Positions 17,875 through 27,195 of a stretch of 64,000 bases of DNA are shown here, piece by piece. The stretch's first letter is position 1. Each line of letters starts with the position of its first letter. The translations under genes and the position numbers were made by a program. The stretch spans positions 1 to 64,000 of the forward strand of contig NZ_LZZT01000029.1 in NCBI RefSeq assembly GCF_014170305.1, read 5' to 3'. The notes beneath the pieces are model-generated. The model had not been told where the DNA came from. It searched no databases and saw only the letters and a program-made list of their open reading frames with translations. This stretch comes from Achromobacter sp. UMC71 (GTDB lineage: Bacteria; Pseudomonadota; Gammaproteobacteria; Burkholderiales; Burkholderiaceae_B).

Positions 17875-20652
17875 ATGCGCACCACTCTGAATCCCATCAT
17901 GCTCGCTTTGCTTGCTGCTCTGGCCGCTCCCGCCATGGCCGCCGAGCGAGGACAAATCACGGTAAATGACTCCCAGCCCAACCTGGTCCTCGATGAAGGC
18001 GACACGGTTTCGTCCAACGGCGCCGGAAGTGCGATTTATGTGACAGGCGCCCACTCTCAATTTAGCGGGGACAAAATTGTCGTCTCAGCCAGCCTCAATA
18101 CCAGCATAGGTCTACACGTTGACGGGGGCGGGAAGGCCGTACTGACGGATAGCCATATCTCGATTAATAGCAGTGGGCGGGGCGAAACTGCAGCGGTCCA
18201 GAGCTACGGTGGCTGGATCTCGTTGACGGGTGGCACCGTGACGGCCCAGAGCCGCCATGGCCTGGTCTCCATCGGCTCCACGGGTGGCATCAGCGCCGAG
18301 AACGTGAACGTCAAGATTGAGCAGTGGGCCGGAGCCTCCTCCACCCGGGACCTCGCCTTCGGGGTCTATTCCGTCAACGGCGATGCCGGGATAACGATGA
18401 CGGGCGGCAGCGTTACGACAACGGGCGACTATACCTACGCCGTCGTGGCGTCCAACCGGGGCGAAGTATCGCTGAACGATACCGTGGTCAACAGTGGCGG
18501 GGCGTTCGCGGCCGTGGCCGCGCATAGCGGCGCAAAGTTAGATATGACGCGCGGCAGCGTCACCGCTTCCAAAGACGGCGCAATCGGCGTTTCGGTAGGC
18601 GCTCGCGATCAGCTGACTTCCTCCATGTCCACTGCCACCTTGACGGATGTTGACATCATCCTTGCCGGTAACAAGGCAATCGGCCTGCAGGCAGGCGGGG
18701 AATTCGACGGCGGCGTGCTCACTGTGACGTCTTCCAGGGTGAATACAACCGGCGCCAACGCGGTGGGGGTTGCGGTGGGCAACCAGTCCCAGGTCACGCT
18801 GGACGGCACCCGGATCACGGCCACGGGCCAGGGTGCCATTGGCGTGCTGAGCCATAGCGGCCCGGCGGACAGCCAGGGCCTGACCGAAACGAAGATCAGC
18901 AACGGCAGCGAAATCACCACCGCGGATGGCGCGGCTTTGGCGACCCTGCGCGGCGCGCAGACCTTCCTGGTAACCGACTCCACCGTTACTGGCCGGGCTA
19001 GTCGAGACATCGGGAAAGGCGTGCTGCTGCTGGCGAGTTCGCGCGATGGCTTCAAGAGCGAGCAGGTCACTCTGGACGCGGCCGGCTCGACGTTGAACGG
19101 CGACGTGCTGGTCGAAGAAGGCACTGCCAGCGTGCAGCTCAAGAGCGGGTCGACGCTGACCGGCGCGGTGGTCCAGCGCGGCGCGGGCAGCGTCAGCGAC
19201 GTTGCCGTGGACGGCTCCAGCACCTGGAACGTGCGTGGCGACTCCCGCCTGGGCACGCTGAACAACGCCGGCACCGTTGCGTTCGTGGCGCCGGGCGGCG
19301 GTAGCGGTTTCAAGACGCTGACCGTGAACAACTACGTGGGCGGCGGCACGCTGGTGCTGAATACGCGCCTGGGCGATGACGCCTCGCCCACCGACAAGCT
19401 GGTCGTCGATGGCGGCACGGCGTCGGGTTCGACGTCGCTGCGCGTGATCAACGCGGATGGCGAGGGCGGCCGGACGCGACAAGGCATCCGCGTGGTGCAG
19501 GCGGTCAATGGCGGCACGACCGGCGCGGACGCGTTTCGCCTGGATGCCGGCTCCACGGGCTATCGCGCCAGCGCCGATATGCTGTCCCTGAACGGGTATG
19601 ACTACGCGCTGGTGCGCGGCGGGAATGGCGGCGAGGCGCAGGACTGGTATCTGACGTCCGAAGACGTGCTGTTCTCCGGCCGGAACGTCTCCCCGGAAAG
19701 CGGCGCCTACAGCGGAATCCAGACCGCGGGCATGCGCTTGTTCAGCCACAGCCAGCAGGACCGCGTGCCCGGCTACGCGGGGCAGGACGGCGCCGGGCGC
19801 GAGCGCGGTGTGTGGACGCGGGTGCAGGGGCGACGCGATAGCGGCCAGGGCATGTCGCAAGGGCGGGTGAACATCACCACGGACAGCGCCATCGTGCAGC
19901 TGGGCGCGGACCTGATCAAGGCAGACCTGGGCCAGAACGGCGCGGTGTATGCCGGCCTGATGGGCGGTTATGGCGATGCCCGGGTGCGCTCGACCGCGAC
20001 GCTGATGCGTCCCAATGGGGCGGCCGCGCATGCGCGTACCGACGGCAAGCTGTCCGGTTACTCGGTGGGCCTGTATGGCACCTACTACCAGAACGACGCG
20101 ACGCGCCTGGGCGCCTACGCCGATACCTGGCTGCAATGGAGCCGCTACAACAACCAGGTGAATAGCGAGCTGGGCTCGGCGCGTTACCGTTCGACCGTCA
20201 TCAGCACGTCGCTGGAAGCCGGCTATGCGATGACGCCGTTCGCACCCGGTTCGATGCTGGGGACGGTGGTGGTGCAGCCGCACGCGCAACTGACCTATAG
20301 CCGCTATGACGCGCAGGACGCGACGCTGCAAGGCACGCGCATGCGCAGCGGCGACAACGATGCGCTGGACTCCCGGCTGGGCGTGCGCGTGTATCCGCAG
20401 GCCACGGCGGGTGCGCCGGTCGTGCGCCCGTTCCTGGAAGCGAATTGGCTGCATCGCTTCAGCAACCCGTCGGTGAAGATGGGCAGCAATGTGTTTGACG
20501 CCAAGGAATCGCGCAACCGCCTGGAGCTCAAGCTGGGGGCCGAAGGGTACATCGGCCGCGCGGTGAAGGTGTCGGGCAATGTGTTCGGCCAGGCCAGCCA
20601 TAGCAGCGGCAGCAGCTACGGCGGTATGTTGAACGTGGGCTATCACTGGTAA
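17875..20652 (+). CDS. Pertactin-like autotransporter
   Basis: A 925-residue type V secretion protein. Signal peptide MRTTLNPIMLALLAALAAP ends at AMA before ERGQITVND. The passenger (about 30-560) is a serial beta-helix with repeating SxVTxTG...AVGVxVG rungs. It is followed by a pertactin-type region (STWNVRGDSRLGTLNNAGTV, YVGGGTLVLNTRLGDD, GYDYALVRGG), a linker, and a 12-strand barrel from about residue 640 ending in GYHW. The ATG at 17875 follows AAGGAACC. An upstream in-frame ATG at 17839 would spoil the signal peptide. Family members are adhesins or surface proteins; no enzymatic motif is seen. Confidence 0.88.
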   Translation: MRTTLNPIMLALLAALAAPAMAAERGQITVNDSQPNLVLDEGDTVSSNGAGSAIYVTGAHSQFSGDKIVVSASLNTSIGLHVDGGGKAVLTDSHISINSSGRGETAAVQSYGGWISLTGGTVTAQSRHGLVSIGSTGGISAENVNVKIEQWAGASSTRDLAFGVYSVNGDAGITMTGGSVTTTGDYTYAVVASNRGEVSLNDTVVNSGGAFAAVAAHSGAKLDMTRGSVTASKDGAIGVSVGARDQLTSSMSTATLTDVDIILAGNKAIGLQAGGEFDGGVLTVTSSRVNTTGANAVGVAVGNQSQVTLDGTRITATGQGAIGVLSHSGPADSQGLTETKISNGSEITTADGAALATLRGAQTFLVTDSTVTGRASRDIGKGVLLLASSRDGFKSEQVTLDAAGSTLNGDVLVEEGTASVQLKSGSTLTGAVVQRGAGSVSDVAVDGSSTWNVRGDSRLGTLNNAGTVAFVAPGGGSGFKTLTVNNYVGGGTLVLNTRLGDDASPTDKLVVDGGTASGSTSLRVINADGEGGRTRQGIRVVQAVNGGTTGADAFRLDAGSTGYRASADMLSLNGYDYALVRGGNGGEAQDWYLTSEDVLFSGRNVSPESGAYSGIQTAGMRLFSHSQQDRVPGYAGQDGAGRERGVWTRVQGRRDSGQGMSQGRVNITTDSAIVQLGADLIKADLGQNGAVYAGLMGGYGDARVRSTATLMRPNGAAAHARTDGKLSGYSVGLYGTYYQNDATRLGAYADTWLQWSRYNNQVNSELGSARYRSTVISTSLEAGYAMTPFAPGSMLGTVVVQPHAQLTYSRYDAQDATLQGTRMRSGDNDALDSRLGVRVYPQATAGAPVVRPFLEANWLHRFSNPSVKMGSNVFDAKESRNRLELKLGAEGYIGRAVKVSGNVFGQASHSSGSSYGGMLNVGYHW

Positions 20653-20688
20653 ATCCGCCACCGATGGGCATTTCACAGGGAGTCTTTT

Positions 20689-21537
20689 ATGTACGCCGAA
20701 AACATCCAACGCTCGGTTCGTCGCATCGACAATCCGTCGATCCATCAGGGCATCAACGCGTTGCATTGTGCGCGCCAGCTGATCGCCCCCGGGGATTGGG
20801 CGTTCAACGATCCGTTTCTGCTGATGGCCGAAGACTGGTTCCCGAAGGGCGTCTTCGATACACACCCGCACCGCGGCATGGAAACCGTAACCTTCGTACT
20901 CGAAGGGCACCTCGAGCATGTCGACAACCACGGCAATGGCGGGGTGATCCAGCCAGGCGATGCACAGTGGATGACCGCCGGCAGGGGCATTTTGCATAAT
21001 GAAGTGCCCGTCGCGAAAGAGACTGTGCACCTGCTGCAGTTGTGGGTGAATCTGCCCGCGGCGGACAAGATGGTCGAACCGCGCTACCAGGATCTGATCG
21101 GCAGCGACATGCCACGACGTCAACTCGACGGCGTGGATATCCGGGTTTTTTCTGGCGTATCGGGCGGCGTCGTGGCGCCCACGCTCAACTATGCCAAGGT
21201 GACGGTGCTGGACATCCGCATGCAGCCCGGACGAGGCTACGAAGAGCAGATCCCCGGCGACTACAACGTCTTTCTCCATATCCTCGAGGGCGAGGGCACG
21301 GTCGGGCCGGACAAGCAACCCGTGCAGGCGGGGCAGGTGGTCTGGATGGCCCGGCCGGAAACCGGCGATCCCTCCGGCATTTTGATGTCCAGCGGCAGCG
21401 CGGGTATGCGTGTATTTCTGGCGGGCGGCTTGCCGCTACGAGAGCCGGTCGTGGCCCGCGGTCCTTTCGTGATGAACACGGCCGAACAGATCGCGCAGGC
21501 CTATCAGGATTTTCGCAGCGGGGCGTTTGGCGCCTGA
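20689..21537 (+). CDS. Pirin family protein
   Basis: A 282-residue bicupin of the pirin family. The metal-binding motif is in the N-terminal cupin (FDTHPHRGMETVTFVLEGHL, near residue 58), with the later GGVIQPGDAQWMTAGRGILH. The C-terminal pirin domain holds the second cupin (PGDYNVFLHILEGEG). Bacterial pirins such as YhhW can act as quercetin dioxygenases; others are regulatory. The gene starts 36 bases after the autotransporter stop with CAGGGA upstream, so the two may be co-transcribed, though their functions look unrelated. Confidence 0.9.
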   Translation: MYAENIQRSVRRIDNPSIHQGINALHCARQLIAPGDWAFNDPFLLMAEDWFPKGVFDTHPHRGMETVTFVLEGHLEHVDNHGNGGVIQPGDAQWMTAGRGILHNEVPVAKETVHLLQLWVNLPAADKMVEPRYQDLIGSDMPRRQLDGVDIRVFSGVSGGVVAPTLNYAKVTVLDIRMQPGRGYEEQIPGDYNVFLHILEGEGTVGPDKQPVQAGQVVWMARPETGDPSGILMSSGSAGMRVFLAGGLPLREPVVARGPFVMNTAEQIAQAYQDFRSGAFGA

Positions 21538-21601
21538 ACGCGGTTGCTGGCGCAGGTCAGTCGCACACCGGCCTGCCCCGCCGGCGCGCCCTTTCTCCCG
21601 G

Positions 21602-21889
21602 TCAGGACAGCGTGCGCGGCGGCATGGCCGACAGTTCGGTCAGGCTCAGGCCGCAGCAGCGGGCGCGTTCGGCCAGGGTCGCGCTTTGTTCCAGGGCGCG
21701 CTTGCTTTCGGCCAGCAGCACATCCAGCTGTTCGTCCAGCGACGACGCCATGGTCCAGGCCCGTTCGGCGAATTCGGCCGAGAAGGCATCGACACAGGGC
21801 TTGCAGATGGCCGAGCCGTTGTTTTCCAGCAGGGGCGCGCCTTGCGCCAGCGTTGAGAGGCAAAAATGACAGGCAAGGGCGCGGCTCAT
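21602..21889 (-). CDS. Small ClpX-type C4 zinc-finger protein
   Basis: A 95-residue protein whose N-terminus (CHFCLSTLAQ...AICKPCVDAF) carries C-x2-C...C-x2-C spaced as in the ClpX zinc-binding domain, followed by a helical stretch (AERAWTMASSLDEQLDVLLA) with no ATPase domain. The zinc domain of ClpX dimerises and docks substrates or adaptors, so a free copy might interact with related partners; this is inference. The ATG at 21889 is preferred to the in-frame ATG seven codons upstream because it starts just before the zinc motif. The gene converges with pirin. Confidence 0.6.
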   Translation of the reverse strand: MSRALACHFCLSTLAQGAPLLENNGSAICKPCVDAFSAEFAERAWTMASSLDEQLDVLLAESKRALEQSATLAERARCCGLSLTELSAMPPRTLS

Positions 21890-22059
21890 GCGTCGGGGGC
21901 TCGAGGTCAAAGGGAGGCCCGGTGCAAGCGCGCTTGCAGGGCCTTACTTTAGGGACAACGGCCCGGCGGCCGGACTCTTAAATGGCCACGGCGCATTACC
22001 CGGCGCGGCGACGCCCGGCGGGCCGTGTCGGCCTCGCCTGCCTGGGATTCGTCCTGGCC

Positions 22060-23676
22060 TCAGGCCGCGTAGGCCGGGCGTAGCGGCGCGGCGATGGCCT
22101 GAGGCGTGACGTCGATGACGGTTTCGGCGGGCAGCTTGAAGAACGCCGCGGTGGCCGCCAGGCGCTTGGCCTGGTCTTCCAGCGAGGCGGCCGCCGCGGC
22201 GGCTTCTTCGACCAGGGACGCGTTCTGCTGGGTGACATCGTCCATCTGGGTCACGGCGCGGTTGATCTGGTCGATGCCGATGGACTGCTCGGTCGAGGCT
22301 TCGGTGATTTCGGCCATGATCTGGGTGACGCGCTGCACCGAGGCCACGATCTCCTGCATGGTGTCGCCGGCCGCGCGGACCTGGTCGGCGCCGCTGTCGA
22401 CGTTGCTGGACGACTGCTCGATCAGGTCCTTCACTTCGCGGGCCGCCTGGGCGCTGCGCTGCGCCAGGCTGCGCACTTCGCCGGCCACCACCGCGAAGCC
22501 CTTGCCCTGCTCGCCGGCCCGGGCGGCTTCGACCGCCGCGTTCAAGGCCAGGATGTTGGTCTGGAAGGCGATGCCGTCGATCACCGAGACGATCTCGGCG
22601 ATGCGCTTGGAGCTTTCCGAGATGCGGGTCATGGTCTGTACCACCTGGCTGACGGCCTGGCCGCCGCGCAGGGCGACGCCGCGGCTTTCGGCCGCCAGGC
22701 TGTTGGCCTGGTGGGCGTGCTCGGTGTTCTGCTTGACCGCGGTGGCCAGTTCCTCCATGGAGGCGGCAGTTTCCTCGAGCGAGGCGGCCTGCTCTTCGGT
22801 ACGCGAGGACAGGTTGGCGTTGCCCGACGAGATCTCGGCGGCGCCGGTGTTGATTTCATTGACGCTGCGGCGCACTTCGCTGACGGTGCGGGTCAGGCTT
22901 TCCTGCATGCGCTTCAAAGCGGTAAAGAGCACGCCGATCTCGTTGTCGGAGTTCACCGCCACGCGCTGGGTCAGGTCGCCGGAGGCGATGCGATCAAAGT
23001 GCACGGCGGCGTCTTTCAGGGGCTGCAGCACCTGGCGGCTGATGAAGCGCCAGCAACCGATCGCCAGCGCGGCGGCCAGCGCCAGCATGATGATGGTGGA
23101 CAGCTCGGCCCGGTCGTAGCGTTGGTCGGACGCGGCATTGATCTCGTCGGCGCGCCGCTCGGTGTGTTCCAGGAAGGTGTTGACGCGTTCGGCGAAGCGG
23201 GCGTCGGCGGTCCGGGTGTCGACCACGGCAAGGGCATAGGCGTCGGCCGATTGCTTTTGCAAGGTCTGTTCCAGCGCTTCGATGCTGCGCACGTAGGCGG
23301 TGAAGACGCTGTCCAGATCGCTGGCCAGCTTCATGCCGGCCTCGGTGTTCTTGGGCACGCGCTGGTAGACGGCAAAGCGCTTGCGGGCATCTTGCAGGTA
23401 TTGGGTGGCCTGGTTGATGCTGGCCTGGGCTTGCGAGCCCTTGCCGGAAACGATGTCCAGGTAGGCGGCCACCAGGGTCAGCCGGCTGCGCAGCAGCAGC
23501 GTCTGGGTTTCGTAGAGCGGCCGCGTCTGTTCCGTGGAGACGGAGCTCAGGTCGTCCACCGCCAGATCGGCGGCCCGCGCGTACAGCCAGCCCATGCTCG
23601 TGGCGACCGCCAGCGCCAGGACGAAGATGGCCAGGACGGCCAACAGGCCGGTACGTATCTTCAGGTTCTTCAGCAT
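22060..23676 (-). CDS. Methyl-accepting chemotaxis protein
   Basis: A 538-residue class-I chemoreceptor. TM1 is at residues 9-30, a periplasmic four-helix-bundle sensor (Tar/4HB type) covers about 35-190, and TM2 is at about 193-213. HAMP ([20 protein letters not shown]) and a long coiled-coil signalling domain follow, with the hairpin tip [20 protein letters not shown]-type sequence and [19 protein letters not shown]. The C-terminus has no NWETF pentapeptide for CheR tethering. The ATG is preceded by AGGAG. The ligand is unknown. Confidence 0.92.
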   Translation of the reverse strand: MLKNLKIRTGLLAVLAIFVLALAVATSMGWLYARAADLAVDDLSSVSTEQTRPLYETQTLLLRSRLTLVAAYLDIVSGKGSQAQASINQATQYLQDARKRFAVYQRVPKNTEAGMKLASDLDSVFTAYVRSIEALEQTLQKQSADAYALAVVDTRTADARFAERVNTFLEHTERRADEINAASDQRYDRAELSTIIMLALAAALAIGCWRFISRQVLQPLKDAAVHFDRIASGDLTQRVAVNSDNEIGVLFTALKRMQESLTRTVSEVRRSVNEINTGAAEISSGNANLSSRTEEQAASLEETAASMEELATAVKQNTEHAHQANSLAAESRGVALRGGQAVSQVVQTMTRISESSKRIAEIVSVIDGIAFQTNILALNAAVEAARAGEQGKGFAVVAGEVRSLAQRSAQAAREVKDLIEQSSSNVDSGADQVRAAGDTMQEIVASVQRVTQIMAEITEASTEQSIGIDQINRAVTQMDDVTQQNASLVEEAAAAAASLEDQAKRLAATAAFFKLPAETVIDVTPQAIAAPLRPAYAA

Positions 23677-23827
23677 GTTGGGAGGCTCCTGTGTGTGTCT
23701 TGGGGCTGACCCGTCAAAGCGTGGTCTCGGAAAATCCGGGCTGACTGTAAATTTGAATTACATATTTAACAATTGATCATTTTTCAGGGGGGCGTTCTGG
23801 TTTCGGCAACGCCCCCCGGGTATACCG

Positions 23828-24739
23828 CTAGAACAGCTGCGGTGCGTCGCTGCGGATGTAGCGCAGGAAGCGGTGGGCGGCGTCCGACAAGGGGCGCGAG
23901 GCGTGCGTCTGGAATTGCAACTGGCCGGCGTTGAGCAGCGCGTCGTTGATCGGGCGGCAGATCAGCCGCCCGGTTTCCAGGTGGTCGGCGGCGGTCAGGC
24001 GGGCGCACAGGGTGACGGCGTCGCCGGTCAGCACATACTGGTAGGCGGCGTCCGGCAGGTTGGACGTGAACGCCGGCGACAGGGTGATGTTGTACAGGCT
24101 GCAGGCCATGTCCAGCACCTGGCGCAGGGCGCTGCCGCCTTCGGGCAAGGCCAGCGGATACGCCGGCAATTGGGTAATGTGCAGGGATTCGCAGGCGGCC
24201 AGCGGGTGGCCAGGGCGCATCACGGCCACGATCTCGGCCGGATGCGAGTAGATGACGGCGATGTCCTTTTCCGCCGAATGGCTGTAGGTGACGCCGATGT
24301 CGGCCTGGGCCGAACGGACCCGTTCGGCCACCAGCCCGGCATCCAGAATGTGCAGGTTGAAGCGGATCGAAGGGTGTTCGGCCTGGAAGGCGGCGAACTT
24401 GCGCGGCAGGGCGCAGGCGGCAAAACCTGGGGCGCCCGCGATTTTCACGGTCTGGGTGTAGCGGCCGTTCTGGCCGTCGATCTCGGCATAGGTGCGGGCG
24501 GCGTCGGCTTCCACCCGGCGCGCGTGGTCGGCCAGGATCCGGCCCACTTCGGTCACTCGCATGCCCTTGGGGTGGCGCTCGAACAGTTGGTTGTGCAGGC
24601 GCTGCTCCAGGCCCGCGATCTGCCGGCTGACAGCCGAACTGACGACATTCAGCCGCGCGGCGGCGCCATTGACGGACCCTGTGTCGACGACGGCGAGAAA
24701 GTAACGAAGCGCGGTGCTGTCGAATTGGAATCGCTTCAT
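23828..24739 (-). CDS. LysR-family transcriptional regulator
   Basis: A 303-residue LysR protein. The N-terminal helix-turn-helix reads DTGSVNGAAARLNVVSSAVS near residue 18, and the effector domain starts near residue 90 (VKIAGAPGFAACALPRKFAA). Length is normal. The start ATG sits just before the DNA-binding domain. It stands alone between the chemoreceptor and the Fur cluster, so its regulon is not evident. The upstream gap 24740-25157 holds an AT-rich patch (24990-25060) that may contain its promoter, plus the terminator of the Fur operon. Confidence 0.88.
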   Translation of the reverse strand: MKRFQFDSTALRYFLAVVDTGSVNGAAARLNVVSSAVSRQIAGLEQRLHNQLFERHPKGMRVTEVGRILADHARRVEADAARTYAEIDGQNGRYTQTVKIAGAPGFAACALPRKFAAFQAEHPSIRFNLHILDAGLVAERVRSAQADIGVTYSHSAEKDIAVIYSHPAEIVAVMRPGHPLAACESLHITQLPAYPLALPEGGSALRQVLDMACSLYNITLSPAFTSNLPDAAYQYVLTGDAVTLCARLTAADHLETGRLICRPINDALLNAGQLQFQTHASRPLSDAAHRFLRYIRSDAPQLF

Positions 24740-25103
24740 TGATTTGAGTGCCGTAAATCTCAGTGTCGAGCCCGGGCGGCCGGCAACCGCTAAAAGAGGG
24801 TGCGCGGAAGGCGGTGGCCCTTGGGGAGGTCGCGCCGCGGCGTCTTATGAACGCGCCAGCCAATGGCGTCGGACCGCGGAAGCGATGGCGGGTTGCGCCA
24901 CGCACAGCCTGCATGCGCCCTCCGGGGAGGGGCGGTGCGCTGGAATGCCAACCCTGAGGCCTGCGGGACAGGCGATTGGGCCAGAGGTGGAATTTATTCC
25001 AGCAACACCTTTTGCCACAATCGCAAATTTATCAATATTGCATTCTAATTTCGGCAACAAGACGCAGGGCCTGGACCTGGCGGCGACACGAGGGCTTGAG
25101 ACG

Positions 25104-25131
25104 AAAAAAAAGCGCGCCCGAAGGCGCGCTT
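25104..25131 (-). terminator. Intrinsic terminator of the fur operon
   Basis: On the minus strand AAGCGCGCC/GGCGCGCTT forms a stem with a tetraloop followed by a run of eight T residues (seen as an A-run at 25104-25111), 27 bases after the last gene of the operon. The rest of the 24740-25157 gap shows no coding signal I can support. Confidence 0.85.
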
Positions 25132-25157
25132 GAAAATGGGCGGAAGGGGCCGGCGGT

Positions 25158-25577
25158 TCAGTCCACCACGAAGCCGCCCGGGCCCGCGTGGCCCAACAGT
25201 TCCCGTGCGCACTGCACCGCCTCGTGGGGCGTGGCCACGGCCAAAAAGGGCATGCCGAACGCGCGCGCCATCTTTTCGCCGCGCTTGCGGATCTTGTCCA
25301 GCGCGCCGGCATCGCGTTCGACCGCGATGAACGCGCGGCAGCGCGCCTTCAGGCGAGGCATGTTGCTGGTCTGCCATTCGATCATCGCCTTGCGGTCATC
25401 GTGGCTGGCTTCCTGGCGCATGTCCGGCACCACCATGACGAAGGTCTGCGGGTTATCGACCAGCATCTCCATTTCGCGGATCCAGCTGGCGGAATAGCCG
25501 GCCGGCGCGCTGCCGTGCTTGGCGGTCACGATGGGGAATTGGGACAGGTCGTGGAAGAAAAACTGATCGCGGTTCAT
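25158..25577 (-). CDS. Conserved hypothetical protein coupled to fur
   Basis: A 139-residue soluble protein, MNRDQFFFHDLSQFPIVTAK, with no signal peptide or membrane segment. A central stretch NPQTFVMVVPDMRQEASHDD and a C-terminal KMARAFGMPFLAVATPHEAV suggest an alpha/beta fold; the overall look is reminiscent of STAS/SpoIIAA-like domains, but I cannot assign a family. The ATG overlaps the fur stop by four bases (ATGA), so it is translationally coupled and shares the Fur-box promoter. It probably serves in metal-linked regulation or uptake. Confidence 0.7.
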   Translation of the reverse strand: MNRDQFFFHDLSQFPIVTAKHGSAPAGYSASWIREMEMLVDNPQTFVMVVPDMRQEASHDDRKAMIEWQTSNMPRLKARCRAFIAVERDAGALDKIRKRGEKMARAFGMPFLAVATPHEAVQCARELLGHAGPGGFVVD

Positions 25578-26014
25578 TCGAATTCTCCGATGTAAGGGGC
25601 GGGCGCATCCTTGCGGCAGCCGCAGCCGCCGTAAAGCACCAGGCTGTAGGAATCCAGCGCAAAACCGCATTGCCTGGCGATCTTGCTCACCTGTTGCGCC
25701 ATCGCGGGATCGCTGGATTCCTGGATCCGGCCGCAATGCCGGCAGACCAGGTGGTCGTGGTGTCCCTTGTCATTCAGCTCGTACACGGTCGAGTGAGTGT
25801 CGAGCTGAGTCCGTTTGAGCACGCCGGCGTCCTCAAGTTGCGTGATGACGCGATAAACCGTCGCCAGGCCGATGCTGCTGTGTTCCGAGATGAGGTTGCG
25901 GTAGATGTCCGCCGCGCTCATGTGCTGGTCCGCATGCTGGTGGAAGACGTCCAGGATCTTCAGGCGCGGGAAAGTGGCTTTGATGCCCGCCACGCGCAAC
26001 CGGGTGTGGTCCAT
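25574..26014 (-). CDS. Fur-family metalloregulator
   Basis: A 146-residue Fur protein. The winged-helix domain contains SAADIYRNLISEHSSIGLAT and VYRVITQLEDAGVLKR. The dimerisation/metal domain carries the HHDHLVCRHCG motif (C-x2-C plus His ligands), and the C-terminus has a CGC pair. The ATG at 26014 has GGAG at good spacing; the open frame upstream runs through the promoter. Length is close to E. coli Fur (148). Whether it is the global Fur or a second paralogue cannot be settled here. A Fur-box-like palindrome upstream indicates autoregulation. Confidence 0.88.
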   Translation of the reverse strand: MDHTRLRVAGIKATFPRLKILDVFHQHADQHMSAADIYRNLISEHSSIGLATVYRVITQLEDAGVLKRTQLDTHSTVYELNDKGHHDHLVCRHCGRIQESSDPAMAQQVSKIARQCGFALDSYSLVLYGGCGCRKDAPAPYIGEFE

Positions 26015-26049
26015 GTTGATTCTCCGTTCCGGGGCCGATGCCCGAATGA

Positions 26050-26070
26050 TGAGAATGATGTACATTTTCA
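26050..26070. promoter_or_regulatory. Putative Fur box
   Basis: TGAGAATG-ATGTA-CATTTTCA is an imperfect palindrome (one mismatch per arm) of the Fur-box type, 36 bases before the fur start and 51 bases before the divergent AraC gene. It could control both. Confidence 0.6.
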
Positions 26071-26121
26071 AATGAACCCGCTAACGGGAATCCGTCAACC
26101 TGTAGCTCAAATCTGCCAACC

Positions 26122-26904
26122 ATGTTCCAAGTGACCGTGGTCCACCACGCCTTGCCCGACGTCCTGCTGACGCCTTTCAGCATGCGGCATCGCCGGGAAT
26201 CCAAAGGCATCTCCGTTCCCGACCATGTCCATAACGAGGGCATGCTGGTGCTCGTCCACGAAGGGCTGGTGATGGTGCAGTCGGGCACCCAGGTGTGGAC
26301 GGTGCTGCCGGGCAGCCTGGGCTGGATCCCGCCCGGGGTGTCGCACGCCGCGCGCTGGTTCGGCGAGGCGCGCGGGTCCTTCCTGTATGTGCGGGCCGAT
26401 GCCTGCCACCGGCTGCCGGCGCACTGCCGCTCGTGGCCGTCGTCCAAGCTGATCGACGCGTTGATCGAGCGTTTCACCAACACGCCGGCCGGCGCGCTGT
26501 CCGACGCCTATCTCGAGCAGTTGTTCGATGTGCTGCTGGCCGAGATCGAGCAGCGCGAGCACGTGCCCCTGCTGCTGCCCATGCCGGATGATCCGCGGCT
26601 GCAGGACCTGGCCAATTCGTTGCTGGGCACGCCGGACGACACCTCCGGCATCGACGAATGGGCCCAGCGCCTGAACATGTCGTCGCGCACGCTGATGCGC
26701 CGTTTCCGCCAGGAAACCGGCGTCACGTTGGGCCAATGGCGCCAGCAGGCGCGCCTGCTGCGCGGCCTGGAAATGCTGTGCAGCGGCGGTTCGGTGACCG
26801 AGGTGGCGTTGTCGGTCGGCTACGAGAGCACCAGCGCGTTCATCGGCAGCTTCCGCGCCGCCTTCGGCATGACGCCCACCCGCTATCTGGCCGGCCGGGA
26901 ATAG
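26122..26904 (+). CDS. AraC-family transcriptional regulator
   Basis: A 260-residue regulator with an N-terminal cupin-like sensing domain (VHNEGMLVLVHEGLVMVQSG, about 35-55) and a C-terminal double helix-turn-helix. The latter contains WAQRLNMSSRTLMRRFRQET and VTEVALSVGYESTSAFIGSF and ends in MTPTRYLAGRE. The ATG at 26122 is the only reasonable start. It is divergent from fur across a shared Fur-box-like site, and is followed by a direct repeat and the hydrolase unit, so it may be an iron-responsive activator of the downstream genes (inferred). Confidence 0.88.
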   Translation: MFQVTVVHHALPDVLLTPFSMRHRRESKGISVPDHVHNEGMLVLVHEGLVMVQSGTQVWTVLPGSLGWIPPGVSHAARWFGEARGSFLYVRADACHRLPAHCRSWPSSKLIDALIERFTNTPAGALSDAYLEQLFDVLLAEIEQREHVPLLLPMPDDPRLQDLANSLLGTPDDTSGIDEWAQRLNMSSRTLMRRFRQETGVTLGQWRQQARLLRGLEMLCSGGSVTEVALSVGYESTSAFIGSFRAAFGMTPTRYLAGRE

Positions 26905-26920
26905 CCCGCTCCAGCCTTTA

Positions 26921-26958
26921 CGGATCTTCACTTTTTTCCGACAGATCTGCGGATCTTC
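26921..26958 (+). promoter_or_regulatory. Direct repeat, possible AraC operator
   Basis: CGGATCTTC occurs at 26921-26929 and 26950-26958, 29 bases apart, just after the AraC gene and before the micro-ORF/hydrolase unit. AraC-type regulators bind direct repeats, so it is a plausible activator site. The spacing is not standard and the assignment is weak. Confidence 0.35.
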
Positions 26959-27036
26959 CCGCACGCCCTTTGCCTACCATGGCACCAGGGTAGGACAGGT
27001 TTTCTCGTCCTGCCCTCCATGCCTCAAGGGTGTTCC

Positions 27037-27195
27037 ATGACTTGCCAACCTTTCTTCGTACTCTCGCCGGCCGGGAGCGCCGGCGTCGCCGTGGCGCCCG
27101 CCCCGGTCATCGCCTTTGCCCAGATCCTGGCGCGTCTGCTGGCGGCCACCCGTGCCGCCTGGCAGCTGGACGCCGCGGCCGGGAGCGTGTCGTGA
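27037..27195 (+). CDS. Micro-ORF coupled to the alpha/beta hydrolase
   Basis: A 52-codon frame (MTCQPFFVLSPAGSAGVAVA...LDAAAGSVS) starts at an ATG with AAGGGTG eight bases upstream. It ends in TGA overlapping the GTG start of the hydrolase (GTGA). The product is Ala-rich and amphipathic-helical near its end. The good ribosome-binding site and stop-start overlap argue for translation and coupling. It could be a short partner protein or a leader peptide. No family is recognised. Confidence 0.5.
   Translation: MTCQPFFVLSPAGSAGVAVAPAPVIAFAQILARLLAATRAAWQLDAAAGSVS

Noticed and set aside
24714-25133. Plus-strand frame between the LysR gene and the fur operon
   Set aside because: Composition resembles a shadow frame, and it runs into the terminator of the fur operon.
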